A stretch of DNA of 64,000 nt from Acidobacteriota bacterium (GTDB lineage Bacteria; Acidobacteriota; Terriglobia; Terriglobales; Acidobacteriaceae): NCBI GenBank assembly GCA_021778845.1, contig JAJYBU010000015.1:1-64000 (forward strand), written 5' to 3'. The position numbers were made by a program, and so were the translations under genes. The notes beneath the pieces were generated by a model. That model made no database searches, was not told the DNA's origin, and saw nothing but the letters and a program-made list of their open reading frames with translations. Each line of letters starts with the position of its first letter. Position 1 is the stretch's first letter. Positions 17,460 to 25,890 of the stretch are shown one piece after another.

Positions 17460-19571
17460 CTAGTGGGTGGGGCGTTGGAGGATGACTACGTCGAAGCGGT
17501 TGAGGGTTACGGAGTGCGTGGGGCTGCCGGTGAGGACGTTGGTGAAGGCGGTGGGGAGCGTGACGGTTTGCGGGGCGGCCTTGGCGTCTCCGAAGTTGAT
17601 GAGGATCCAGACTTCGTGGTGGGCGTCGGAGCGGATGTAGAGGTCGACGCCGGGAGGCAGGGCGCCGAACGCGGGATGGACGCCTGCGTCGGTGAGCATC
17701 CACTTTGCGGCGGCGGCGAGGGCGGGGCTGGCGGAATCAGAGGCGAGATCGGCGCCGATGTAGGTGATGCGGCCTTTGCCGACCTGGCGGGTGATGGCCG
17801 CGGGCTGGTCGTCAAGCCAGCCGAGGGGGGACTTGCCGTAACGCATGAGGACTTTGGTGTCGGGGCTGGAGGTGGAGAGGAGTTCGGCCCAGACGTTGGT
17901 GGAGCTGGAGCCCCAGGCGCCGCTGATGGGGATGGAGGAGTCGAGCGCGTAATACTGGGCGACTCGTCCGCCGAGGAGGTCTGCGAGGGGGCCGGGCTGA
18001 CGCTCGGTGAAGAGGCCGTTGTCGGTGTTCTTCATGGCCGAGCGCTGGGTGAGGACGAGGTGGCCGCCGTTGCGGACGTAGTCGATGAGGTTCTGGGCCT
18101 GCTGGTCGGTGAGGAGATTGAGCGCGGGGGCGACGACGAGCTTGTACTGCGAGAGCGGGACGGAAGGGTTGACGATGTCGACGGAGTGGGCAAGCGCGCG
18201 AAGGGCTCCGTAGTAGGTGACCATGGTGGCGAGGGGGTCGAAGGCCTTGTTGTGGCGCTGCCAGTTGATGGCCCAGACGGCGTCGTAGGAGTGGAGGATG
18301 GCGACGTCGGAGTGGACGGCCGTGCCGGCGAGGGAGGGCCCGGCCATTGCGAACTCGGAACCGAGTTGAGCGACTTCGGGATAGAGCGGGACGGGGGTGC
18401 CATCGGCGCCGACGAGGGTGCCGTGGTACTCCTCCTGGCCGTTGAGCGCGCTGCGCCACTGCCAGTAGGAGACGGCGTCGGCACCGTGGCCGACATCGTG
18501 CCAGGCCATGGCGCGGACGGCGCCCTTGTCGAGGGAGTTGTTGTCGGGAGACCAGTTGACGAAGCCGGGCTGCGTCTCCATGACCCAGAAGTTTTTGCGC
18601 AGGAGCCCACGGGTGAGGTCGTGGGCGGCACCGTTGGAGACGGGGTTGAGCTGGCCGGTGCCGACGTAGTCGTCCCATGAGGCGAGGTCGAGGTCTTGCG
18701 ACACGGTGTACTCGTCGTAGCCGTCGAAGAAGCCCATCATGTTGGTGGTGATGAACTGGCGTGGGTCAGATTTAGCGCGGATGACGTCGATCTGATTCTT
18801 CTGATAGCTGCGCCAGGTGTCGGAGACGAAGCGCTTCCAGTTGAGCAGCAGGCCGGGGTTGCCGTAGGAGGTCTCGATGGGGATCTGCGACCAGTCGGTG
18901 TAGGTCTGGCTCCAGTAGGCGGTGGTCCAGCGGGCGTTGAGGTTGTCGAGGGTGGTGTAGCGGGCGTGGAGCCAGTCTTGGAACTGGGCCTGCGTGGCGG
19001 GGCCGTAGGACTCGTTGGCGTACTCGTTGTCGATCTGCCAGCCGATGACGTTGGGGTCGTGGCCGAAGCGTTGGGCGAGTTGCAGAGCCATGGCGCGAGC
19101 CAGTTCGCGATACTTCGGATTGGACCAGTCGAACTGCTGACGGTTGCCGTGCTGGTCACGCTGACCGTCCTGCTTGATGCGGAGGGTCTCGGGGTATTTG
19201 GTGGTGAGCCAGGCGGGCGGCGCGGCGCTGGGTGTGCCGATGACAACGGCGATGTGGTGACGCTGGGCGGCGCGGATGGCGCGGTCGAGCCAGTCGAGAT
19301 CGTAGTGGCCTTCGGAGGGCTCAAGCATGGACCAGGCGAACTCGCCGACGCGGACGAAGCGGATGTGCGCGGCCTGCATGAGGGTAAGGTCGGTGTCCCA
19401 GCGGGACTCGGGCCACTGCTCGGGATACCAGGCGGTGCCGAGGTAGAGGGCTGGGGGAGTGGCATCGGCAGGGGCGTTTGAGGGCGCGGGCTGGGATGCG
19501 AAAGTGCGGGCGGCGGGGCCGAGGACGAGGGCGGCGGCGAGAGACAGGAGGAGCGCGCGGCGAAGGTGCAT
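17460..19571 (-). CDS. secreted GH42 beta-galactosidase
   Basis: 703 residues with a Sec signal (MHLRRALLLSLAAALVLGPA...FAS). The GH42 domain starts YLGTAWYPEQWPESRWDTDL. The acid/base Glu lies in IGWQIDNEYA (E about 183) and the nucleophile in FWVMETQPGF (E about 332). The trimerisation-like domain (about 390-590, LVVAPALNLLTDQQAQNLID) and a small C-terminal beta domain follow, so it is full length. Export suggests it removes galactose from plant or microbial polysaccharides outside the cytoplasm. It is divergent from the amino-acid catabolism island. Confidence 0.92.
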   Translation of the reverse strand: MHLRRALLLSLAAALVLGPAARTFASQPAPSNAPADATPPALYLGTAWYPEQWPESRWDTDLTLMQAAHIRFVRVGEFAWSMLEPSEGHYDLDWLDRAIRAAQRHHIAVVIGTPSAAPPAWLTTKYPETLRIKQDGQRDQHGNRQQFDWSNPKYRELARAMALQLAQRFGHDPNVIGWQIDNEYANESYGPATQAQFQDWLHARYTTLDNLNARWTTAYWSQTYTDWSQIPIETSYGNPGLLLNWKRFVSDTWRSYQKNQIDVIRAKSDPRQFITTNMMGFFDGYDEYTVSQDLDLASWDDYVGTGQLNPVSNGAAHDLTRGLLRKNFWVMETQPGFVNWSPDNNSLDKGAVRAMAWHDVGHGADAVSYWQWRSALNGQEEYHGTLVGADGTPVPLYPEVAQLGSEFAMAGPSLAGTAVHSDVAILHSYDAVWAINWQRHNKAFDPLATMVTYYGALRALAHSVDIVNPSVPLSQYKLVVAPALNLLTDQQAQNLIDYVRNGGHLVLTQRSAMKNTDNGLFTERQPGPLADLLGGRVAQYYALDSSIPISGAWGSSSTNVWAELLSTSSPDTKVLMRYGKSPLGWLDDQPAAITRQVGKGRITYIGADLASDSASPALAAAAKWMLTDAGVHPAFGALPPGVDLYIRSDAHHEVWILINFGDAKAAPQTVTLPTAFTNVLTGSPTHSVTLNRFDVVILQRPTH

Positions 19572-19673
19572 GGGTTCATCCTATGATGTTTCGGCAGACA
19601 TTTATGCAGATATTTCATGGGGGAGTCTGTAGGGGTAGGAACAACGGTTCGGCGGACGGTTGCAGGCGCGCGC

Positions 19674-19679
19674 TATAAT
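19674..19679 (+). promoter_or_regulatory. candidate -10 box TATAAT
   Basis: An exact TATAAT in a GC-rich stretch about 290 bases before the aminotransferase and 25 bases before the small frame at 19704. No good -35 hexamer at 16-18 bases, so activator dependence or chance remains possible. Confidence 0.45.
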
Positions 19680-19703
19680 CTTCGCTAACGAAGGGTTGGA
19701 TCT

Positions 19704-19835
19704 ATGTTGCTGCTGCGCAACTCGATGATGGACCCCCAGAGGATGCGGGAGGCGGCCAAGACACACGAGTGTGGGTGCGTGCCGTCGCGTGCTCTGCCGA
19801 GCAGCCTGCGGCCCAATCTTTTCTCCGGCGACTAA
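19704..19835 (+). CDS. possible 43-residue leader peptide
   Basis: ATG to TAA, preceded by GAAGGG at a suitable distance and by a TATAAT box. The product begins MLLLRNSMMDPQRMREAAKT and has a CGC pair. It resembles nothing I know. Its place between a promoter-like hexamer and a hairpin upstream of an aminotransferase gene suggests an upstream open reading frame in a regulated leader, but it may be noncoding. Confidence 0.3.
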   Translation: MLLLRNSMMDPQRMREAAKTHECGCVPSRALPSSLRPNLFSGD

Positions 19836-19872
19836 ATTCCTGCAACGCTCCCTTGTGCGCCATGCATGTCTG

Positions 19873-19902
19873 AAGCTCCTTTGATTCCATCAAGGGAAGC
19901 TT
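19873..19902 (+). promoter_or_regulatory. hairpin in the aminotransferase leader
   Basis: AAGCTCCTTTGAT pairs with ATCAAGGGAAGCTT around a TCC loop, with one bulge and one wobble. It lies 38 bases after the small leader frame and 67 bases before the aminotransferase ATG. No adjacent T-run. Confidence 0.45.
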
Positions 19903-19969
19903 GGCGTTCATGTTTTTCAGGACGACATGGCCTCCTTAATCCGTTGCAGAACCCCAGGAGAAAAATTCA

Positions 19970-21355
19970 ATGAGCACCCAGATGCAAGAGATGACCCGCG
20001 TGGCTACACCGGAGATGCATGAGAAGTTTGGCCCGAAGTTTGTTACGGCTGTGCCCGGCCCGCGCGCGCAGGCGGTGGTAGCGGAAGATGATCTGTATAT
20101 TTCGCCGAGCTATACGCGTGGCTATCCGCTGGTGGTGAAGCGGGGCTATGGCTGCCGCATTGAGGATCCGGATGGAAATGAGTTTCTGGATTTCACGGCG
20201 GGGATTGCTGTGACATCAACGGGACACTGCCACCCGGAGGTGGTGAAGGCGGTGCAGGATCAGGCGGCGCAGTTGATGCACATGTCGGGCACGGATTTTT
20301 ATTATGACCTGATGCCGAAGGTGGCTGCGCGGCTGTCGGCGATAGCACCGATGAAGGGGCCGCACAAGATTTACTACGGCAACTCCGGCGCGGAGGCGGT
20401 GGAGTGCGCCATGAAGCTGGCGCGGTATCACACGGGACGGCAGAACATCATCAGCTTCCTGGGAAGCTTTCATGGACGCACGATGGGCGCGCTGTCGCTG
20501 ACCGCGTCGAAGGTGCAGCAGAAGCGGAGGTTCGCGCCGTTTGTGCCGGGCGTGACGCATGTGCGCTATCCGTATGCGTATCGCGGATGCAGCGGAGGAC
20601 CGCAGGAGCAGGAGGCGTTTGCGCTGGGCTGCGCGCGGTATATCGAGGAGAAGCTCTTCAAGACGCTGCTGGCGCCGGAAGAAGTTGCTGCGATCTTCGT
20701 GGAGCCGATCCAGGGCGAGGGCGGGTATGTCGTTGCTCCGGATATTTTTCTGCAGGAGATTCGGCGGATCTGCGATCGTCATGGAATTCTGATGGTGGTC
20801 GATGAGATTCAGTCGGGCGCGGGACGCACGGGGAAGTGGTGGGCGATTGAACACTCGGGCGTGCAGCCGGATATTGTTTGCATGGCGAAGGGTATTGCGT
20901 CGGGCATGCCGCTGGGCGTGTGTTTGGCGAAGGCCGATGTGATGGATTGGGTGCCGGGATCGCACGCGAGTACGTTCGGTGGCAACCCGATTTGCCTGGC
21001 GGCTGCGCTGGCGACGATCGACATCATTGAGCGCGAGGCGATGCCGAATGCGGCCAGGGTTGGAGCGGCTGCGCTGGAGCGGTTGAGCACCTGGGTGGAT
21101 AAGCATGAGATCGTTGGCGAGGTGCGCGGGCGCGGGCTGATGATTGGCGTGGAGATAGTGGAGAACAAGCAGACGCGCGCGATCGCTGGGGATCTGCGGG
21201 ACAAGATTGTCGATCTCGCGTTTGAGCGCGGGTTGCTGCTGCTGGGTTGCGGAGCGAACACGCTTCGGCTGTGCCCGCCGCTGGTCGTGACGCAGGAAGA
21301 GACGGATGTGGCGCTCGATCTGATCGAGGAGTGCATTGTGCAGGCGATGCGATAA
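19970..21355 (+). CDS. class III PLP aminotransferase (lysine 6- or 4-aminobutyrate type)
   Basis: 461 residues of the ornithine/GABA/lysine omega-aminotransferase family. Visible are [34 protein letters not shown], the cofactor Asp motif [13 protein letters not shown] and the PLP Lys at about 307 (CMAKGIASGMPLG), then HASTFGGNPICLAAAL. It transfers a terminal amino group to 2-oxoglutarate. The next gene, 42 bases on, is an ALDH7-type dehydrogenase acting on aminoadipate semialdehyde, so lysine 6-aminotransferase is the best contextual guess; GABA aminotransferase cannot be excluded. CAGGAG precedes the ATG. Confidence 0.87.
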   Translation: MSTQMQEMTRVATPEMHEKFGPKFVTAVPGPRAQAVVAEDDLYISPSYTRGYPLVVKRGYGCRIEDPDGNEFLDFTAGIAVTSTGHCHPEVVKAVQDQAAQLMHMSGTDFYYDLMPKVAARLSAIAPMKGPHKIYYGNSGAEAVECAMKLARYHTGRQNIISFLGSFHGRTMGALSLTASKVQQKRRFAPFVPGVTHVRYPYAYRGCSGGPQEQEAFALGCARYIEEKLFKTLLAPEEVAAIFVEPIQGEGGYVVAPDIFLQEIRRICDRHGILMVVDEIQSGAGRTGKWWAIEHSGVQPDIVCMAKGIASGMPLGVCLAKADVMDWVPGSHASTFGGNPICLAAALATIDIIEREAMPNAARVGAAALERLSTWVDKHEIVGEVRGRGLMIGVEIVENKQTRAIAGDLRDKIVDLAFERGLLLLGCGANTLRLCPPLVVTQEETDVALDLIEECIVQAMR

Positions 21356-21397
21356 ACAGCGCCGGGTGCGAGCGAAGGCAGTGGAAGGAGAAGGGAT

Positions 21398-22930
21398 ATG
21401 GCAATGAATGCGATTGGGCTGGAGCATGAGGTTCGCGAGCTGCTCACGCGGCTGGGTGTGCAGGAGAGCAGGTATACGGAGGGCGAGTTGGTGGTGCGCA
21501 CTCCGATCACAGGGCAGGTGATTGCGCATGTGGCGAAGACGTCCGGGCCAGCCGCGCAGTTGGCGATCGACGCTGCACGGCAGGCGTTTCTGGTGTGGCG
21601 AAATATTCCGGCTCCGCGGCGCGGTGAGTTGGTGCGCGCGCTTGGCGAAGAGCTGCGAGCGGAGGTTGAGGCTCTGGGACGGCTGGTCACGATTGAGACG
21701 GGAAAGCTGCTGACGGAGGGCTGCGGCGAGGTGCAGGAGATGATCGATATCTGCGGCTTCGCTGCGGGGCTCTCGCGGCAGTTGACGGGGCTGACGATTG
21801 CGTCGGAGCGTGCGCACCATCGCATGATGGAGACGTGGCATCCGCTGGGAGTGGTGGGCGTGATTTCGGCGTTCAACTTTCCGGTTGCGGTGTGGTCGTG
21901 GAATGCGGCGCTGGCGTTGGTGTGCGGCAATGCGGTGGTGTGGAAGCCGTCAGAGAAGGCTCCGCTGACGGCGCTTGCGACACAGGCGCTGTTTGAACGT
22001 GCGGCGGCAAAGGTCGGCGGAGTGCCTGCGGGACTTTGCGCTCTGCTGGTGGGCGATGCGCAGTTGGGTGAGTTGCTGGTGGATTCGCCGCAGGTCTCGC
22101 TGGTGTCGGCGACCGGTTCGACGACGATGGGACGGGCGGTTGGGCCGCGGCTGGCGAAGCGATTTGCGCGGTCGATTCTTGAGCTGGGTGGAAATAATGC
22201 AGCCATTGTGTGCCCAAGTGCGGACCTTGATCTGACGCTGCGGGGGATTGCATTTTCGGCGATGGGAACGGCGGGGCAGCGGTGTACGTCGCTGCGGCGA
22301 TTGATTGTGCATGAGTCGATCTACGACAACATGGTGACGCGATTGAAGCGAGTGTATCTGTCGGTTGGGGTGGGCGACCCGCGCGAGAGCGGAACGCTGG
22401 TGGGACCGCTGATTGATGCACGGTCGTTTGCTGCAATGCAGTCTGCTCTGGAGGAGGCGAGAGCTGTCGGAGCGACGGTTACCGGCGGAGAGCGTGTGGG
22501 AGTTGATGGTGCGGCAGAGGCATTCTACGTTCGGCCTGCTCTGGTGGAGATTGCAGAGCAGGCGGCGGTAGTAAAGCGCGAGACCTTTGCGCCCATTCTG
22601 TTTGTGCTGAAGTATCGCGAGATTGAGGAGGCGATTGCCTTGCAGAATGATGTTCCGCAGGGTTTATCGTCGTCGATTTTCACGCTGAATATGCGCGAGG
22701 CCGAGAGGTTTGTCTCGGCGTCTGGATCGGACTGCGGGATCGCCAACGTTAATATCGGGACGTCGGGCGCAGAGATCGGTGGAGCGTTTGGCGGCGAAAA
22801 GGAGACTGGTGGAGGGCGCGAGTCGGGATCGGATGCGTGGAAGCAATATATGCGGCGAGCCACGAATACCATTAATTATGGAACGGACCTCCCACTCGCG
22901 CAGGGAGTTAGTTTCGATATTGCGGAGTAG
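21398..22930 (+). CDS. ALDH7-type L-aminoadipate-semialdehyde / piperideine-6-carboxylate dehydrogenase
   Basis: 510 residues, full-length NAD(P)-dependent aldehyde dehydrogenase. FNFPVAVWSWNAALALVCGN and WKPSEKAP form the cofactor site, ELGGNNAAIV holds the general-base Glu, and GTAGQRCTSLRR the catalytic Cys at about 296. The C-terminal INYGTDLPLAQGVSFDI is diagnostic for the ALDH7 (antiquitin/AmaB) branch, which oxidises 2-aminoadipate 6-semialdehyde to 2-aminoadipate in lysine breakdown. AAGGAG precedes the start. It forms an operon with the preceding aminotransferase. Confidence 0.88.
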   Translation: MAMNAIGLEHEVRELLTRLGVQESRYTEGELVVRTPITGQVIAHVAKTSGPAAQLAIDAARQAFLVWRNIPAPRRGELVRALGEELRAEVEALGRLVTIETGKLLTEGCGEVQEMIDICGFAAGLSRQLTGLTIASERAHHRMMETWHPLGVVGVISAFNFPVAVWSWNAALALVCGNAVVWKPSEKAPLTALATQALFERAAAKVGGVPAGLCALLVGDAQLGELLVDSPQVSLVSATGSTTMGRAVGPRLAKRFARSILELGGNNAAIVCPSADLDLTLRGIAFSAMGTAGQRCTSLRRLIVHESIYDNMVTRLKRVYLSVGVGDPRESGTLVGPLIDARSFAAMQSALEEARAVGATVTGGERVGVDGAAEAFYVRPALVEIAEQAAVVKRETFAPILFVLKYREIEEAIALQNDVPQGLSSSIFTLNMREAERFVSASGSDCGIANVNIGTSGAEIGGAFGGEKETGGGRESGSDAWKQYMRRATNTINYGTDLPLAQGVSFDIAE

Positions 22931-22948
22931 TGTGGCAATAGGTTGCGG

Positions 22949-22983
22949 GATAGAAACTATAAGTCACTGCAGTAGTTTCTATC
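22949..22983. promoter_or_regulatory. 11-bp perfect inverted repeat upstream of the arginine fusion gene
   Basis: GATAGAAACTA (22949-22959) and TAGTTTCTATC (22973-22983) with a 13-base centre, 18 bases after the dehydrogenase stop. No T-run follows, so an operator fits better than an intrinsic terminator. A related repeat lies at 23023-23051. Confidence 0.6.
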
Positions 22984-23022
22984 TGCACTATCATCGCGTC
23001 CTATGAGAAGTTATGCATAGGA

Positions 23023-23051
23023 GATAGATAAAATAATCATGTATATCTATC
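23023..23051. promoter_or_regulatory. related GATAGATA / TATCTATC inverted repeat
   Basis: An 8-base perfect inverted repeat with a 13-base centre, the same spacer length as the repeat at 22949-22983. Its left arm begins 74 bases (about seven turns) after that of the first, and both arms share GATAGA. It lies in an A+T-rich stretch 77 bases before the fusion gene start. Confidence 0.6.
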
Positions 23052-23127
23052 CACTCAATTACGAATAATCATTCTTGTTGACGGCACTCCATCGGCACTG
23101 CGATGCTTCAGAGTAGATAGAGGCCGC

Positions 23128-25302
23128 ATGACCATGAATGCCATATTGCAGCATGAAGTTATCTCCAAAGTAGTTAATCCAAGCAGTGTAGAAAAGCTAT
23201 CGCTGCTCATGTGTCCTCCTACTTTGTACGAGGTGAGTTATGTCATTAATCCTTGGATGCAGGGGAATATGGGTCACGCATCCCGGCAGCGCGCGATGCG
23301 GCAGTGGGAGAGCTTGTATGAGGTGCTATCGGAATTAGCCGACGTGCAGTTAGTGCAGCCTATCGCTGGATCACCGGATATGGTGTTTACGGCAAATGCT
23401 GGTTTGGCGCGGAATGGTGTTGTGGCGATCAGCAGCTTTTACTATCCCGAGCGTCAAGGCGAGGAGCCACACTTTCGCGCCTGGTTTGAGAAGGCCGGGT
23501 ACAAGATTGTCGACCTTCCACGTGAGACGCCATTCGAGGGTGAGGGCGATGCGTTGTTCTCGGCGGATGGGTCGCGCTTGTGGGTTGGCTATGGGACGCG
23601 TACGGCGGAGTCAAGCCATGCTGCACTGAGTGGGTTGTGGGACGCCGAGGTGACGGGATTGCATCTGATCGATCCACGCTTCTATCACCTGGACACCTGC
23701 TTTGCTCCGCTGATGGATGGATCGTTGCTGTACTATCCGTCGGCGTTCGATGCGGCGTCAATCGAGAAGATTGAAGCGTACTATCCGGCGGAGATGCGCA
23801 TTGCCGTGGGCGAGAGTGATGCGCTGTCGTTCGCTTGCAATGCTGTGAATATCGGGAAGACGATAGTGCTCAACCTCATCAGTGCTGAGTTGGAACTGGA
23901 ACTCCGCAGACGTGGGTTCGAGGTTGTGCAGGTGGAGTTAGATGAGTTTTTGAAGGCTGGTGGCGCGGCAAAGTGCCTGGTGATGAAGTTGACACCGGAG
24001 TTGCATCGCGCGCCTCGGGAGGGTGACGAGATGGAGCGGAAAGAGAAGTCAGAGGCGGAGTTGATTGCGCTGGAAGAGCAGTACGGGGCGCACAACTATC
24101 ATCCGCTGGATGTAGTGATTGAGCGCGCGCAGGGTGCGTGGGTGACGGATGTTGCCGGACGACGCTATCTGGATTTTCTTGCGGCGTACTCTGCGGTGAA
24201 TCAGGGTCACTGCCATCCGGTGATTCTGAAGGCGATGGTCGAGCAGGCGCAGAAGGTTACGCTGACGTCGCGAGCATTTCGGAACGATCAACTGCCGCTG
24301 CTGCTGCGCGATCTACATGAGTTGACGGAGTTTGATCGAGCGCTGCCGATGAACTCCGGCGCGGAGGCGGTGGAGACGGCGTTGAAGGCGGCGAGAAAGT
24401 GGGGTGAGACCGTCAAGGGAATCGAGCGCGACCAGACAGAGATTATTACGTGCTCGAATAATTTTCACGGGCGAACGATTGCGATTGTCGGCTTCTCTAC
24501 GGATGCACAGTATCGTGCGGGCTTTGGGCCGTTTCCTGCCGGGTTCAAGCATGTACCGTTTGGTGATGCGGACGCGCTGCGTCGGACGATTACGCCGCAG
24601 ACGTGTGCGTTCCTGGTCGAGCCGATCCAGGGTGAGGCCGGCGTGATCGTTCCTCCGGAGGGATATCTGCGGGAGGTTGCGAAGATCTGCCGTGAGAACA
24701 ATGTGCTGCTGGTCGTGGACGAGATTCAGTCTGGGTTGGGGCGCACGGGAAAGCTGTTTGCGTACATGCATGATGGGATTACGCCGGATGTGGTGATCGT
24801 GGGCAAGGCGCTGTCGGGAGGGTTCTACCCAGTGTCGGCGGTACTAAGTTCGACCGAGGTGCTGGGCGTGTTTCAGCCGGGCGATCACGGCAGCACGTTC
24901 GGTGGAAACCCGCTGGCGTGTGCTGTGGCGAGAGCTGCGCTGCGGGTGATTGTGGAGGAGCAGCTTGCGGAGCGGTCTGCGGAGTTGGGAGTGTATGCCC
25001 TGGCAAGGCTCAAAGAAATGAGCAGCAGCAACGTTGTGGAGGTGCGCGGGCGCGGACTATGGCTGGCGATTGAGTTGAATGTGCCGGCGCGACCAATCTG
25101 CGAAGCGCTGCGCGACCGCGGCGTCCTGTGCAAGGAGACGCATGAGACGGTGATTCGCATTGCACCGCCGCTGATGATCAGCCGCGAGGACCTGGACTGG
25201 GGGCTCGCGCAGATTGAGCACGTGTTGGATGAGCGCCGCGTCGAGAACCTGGACGCTCACTCGACTAGAAGCGAAGCGGACGCTTTCGCTCCAGTGGCGT
25301 AG
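23128..25302 (+). CDS. fused arginine dihydrolase-like / ornithine aminotransferase protein
   Basis: 724 residues in one frame. Residues about 20-295 are an amidinotransferase-fold guanidine hydrolase. INPWM (N41), [10 protein letters not shown] (N90), FEGEGDAL (E137), HLDTCFAPL (H187) and [10 protein letters not shown] (C283) all sit at a constant +19 from the residues I recall for cyanobacterial arginine dihydrolase ArgZ (N22, N71, E118, H168, C264), which yields ornithine, ammonia and CO2. Residues about 315-700 are an ornithine aminotransferase: [31 protein letters not shown] and K560 in [12 protein letters not shown]. Together they would convert arginine to glutamate semialdehyde. A deiminase or dimethylarginine hydrolase is the alternative for the first half. 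AGAGG precedes the ATG; the 3' end overlaps the convergent lrp gene. Confidence 0.85.
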   Translation: MTMNAILQHEVISKVVNPSSVEKLSLLMCPPTLYEVSYVINPWMQGNMGHASRQRAMRQWESLYEVLSELADVQLVQPIAGSPDMVFTANAGLARNGVVAISSFYYPERQGEEPHFRAWFEKAGYKIVDLPRETPFEGEGDALFSADGSRLWVGYGTRTAESSHAALSGLWDAEVTGLHLIDPRFYHLDTCFAPLMDGSLLYYPSAFDAASIEKIEAYYPAEMRIAVGESDALSFACNAVNIGKTIVLNLISAELELELRRRGFEVVQVELDEFLKAGGAAKCLVMKLTPELHRAPREGDEMERKEKSEAELIALEEQYGAHNYHPLDVVIERAQGAWVTDVAGRRYLDFLAAYSAVNQGHCHPVILKAMVEQAQKVTLTSRAFRNDQLPLLLRDLHELTEFDRALPMNSGAEAVETALKAARKWGETVKGIERDQTEIITCSNNFHGRTIAIVGFSTDAQYRAGFGPFPAGFKHVPFGDADALRRTITPQTCAFLVEPIQGEAGVIVPPEGYLREVAKICRENNVLLVVDEIQSGLGRTGKLFAYMHDGITPDVVIVGKALSGGFYPVSAVLSSTEVLGVFQPGDHGSTFGGNPLACAVARAALRVIVEEQLAERSAELGVYALARLKEMSSSNVVEVRGRGLWLAIELNVPARPICEALRDRGVLCKETHETVIRIAPPLMISREDLDWGLAQIEHVLDERRVENLDAHSTRSEADAFAPVA

Positions 25303-25717
25303 AGAGAACCATGCTCGTGGTTGGACTGCCGTAGGGAAGAAGCTTCTCGATGAGATCTTCGAGATCGGTCATGGAGGCGAGCACAACTTTGAGCAGGAAG
25401 GCGTCGTTGCCGGTGAGGTGGTGGCACTCCTGCACGGCGTCCAGCGTGGGAAGGAATTTGAGGAAGGGCTTGTAGCGGGTTCCGTCGCAGGTGAGGCGGA
25501 CGAAGGCGGTGATGGTGAGCCCGAGGGCCTGGAGATTGATGTCGGCGCGATAGCCGCGGATAATCTCAAGGCTTTCAAGGCGGCGCAAACGCTCGGCTGT
25601 TGCTGAGGGGGAGAGTCCGATGCGGCGTGCGAGTTCGGCAATGGCGAGCCGTGAGTCGGTGGTGAGCTCGCGCAGTAGCTTGCGGTCGATGGAGTCGATT
25701 CCAGTGTGTAGAAGCAT
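25265..25717 (-). CDS. Lrp/AsnC-family regulator
   Basis: 150 residues from the ATG at 25717, which has AAGGAG six bases upstream. The N-terminal helix-turn-helix is [20 protein letters not shown] then [20 protein letters not shown]. The C-terminal ligand-binding RAM domain contains [20 protein letters not shown] and the usual [17 protein letters not shown]. It is divergent from hutH and convergent with the arginine fusion gene, whose end it overlaps by 38 bases, so it probably senses an amino acid and controls the surrounding catabolic genes. An in-frame extension to 25879 is rejected for lack of homology. Confidence 0.92.
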   Translation of the reverse strand: MLLHTGIDSIDRKLLRELTTDSRLAIAELARRIGLSPSATAERLRRLESLEIIRGYRADINLQALGLTITAFVRLTCDGTRYKPFLKFLPTLDAVQECHHLTGNDAFLLKVVLASMTDLEDLIEKLLPYGSPTTSMVLSTPLERKRPLRF

Positions 25718-25800
25718 GTGGTGCTCCTTGGATGCTGAGTGCCCGCGATTGAAGATCCAAGTCCCGGATGGATATGCAACCGTGGATTGCAATGATAATA

Positions 25801-25824
25801 GTTCATTTGAACGTTGAATCAACG
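25801..25824. promoter_or_regulatory. two abutting palindromes in the lrp-hutH spacer
   Basis: GTTCATTTGAAC (25801-25812) is a perfect 12-base palindrome. CGTTGAATCAACG (25812-25824) is a 13-base one sharing its first base. They lie 84 bases upstream of lrp and 67 upstream of hutH, the natural place for Lrp-type binding. Confidence 0.6.
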
Positions 25825-25890
25825 GCAGAGACTGGTGATAACCGCCGTATGGGTGTTCACGCGCGTAGTCCGGCTGCATAGGATTACAGC

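Larger units (their letters stand above)
19572..19969. other. divergent leader region before the aminotransferase
   Basis: Contains a TATAAT hexamer at 19674-19679, a possible 43-codon frame at 19704-19835 and a hairpin at 19873-19902 before the ribosome site CAGGAG of the aminotransferase. No RNA family was recognised. Confidence 0.5.

Noticed and set aside
17448-18680. A 410-codon plus-strand frame opposite the GH42 gene
   Set aside because: Shadow frame with skewed composition; GH42 catalytic motifs are on the other strand.
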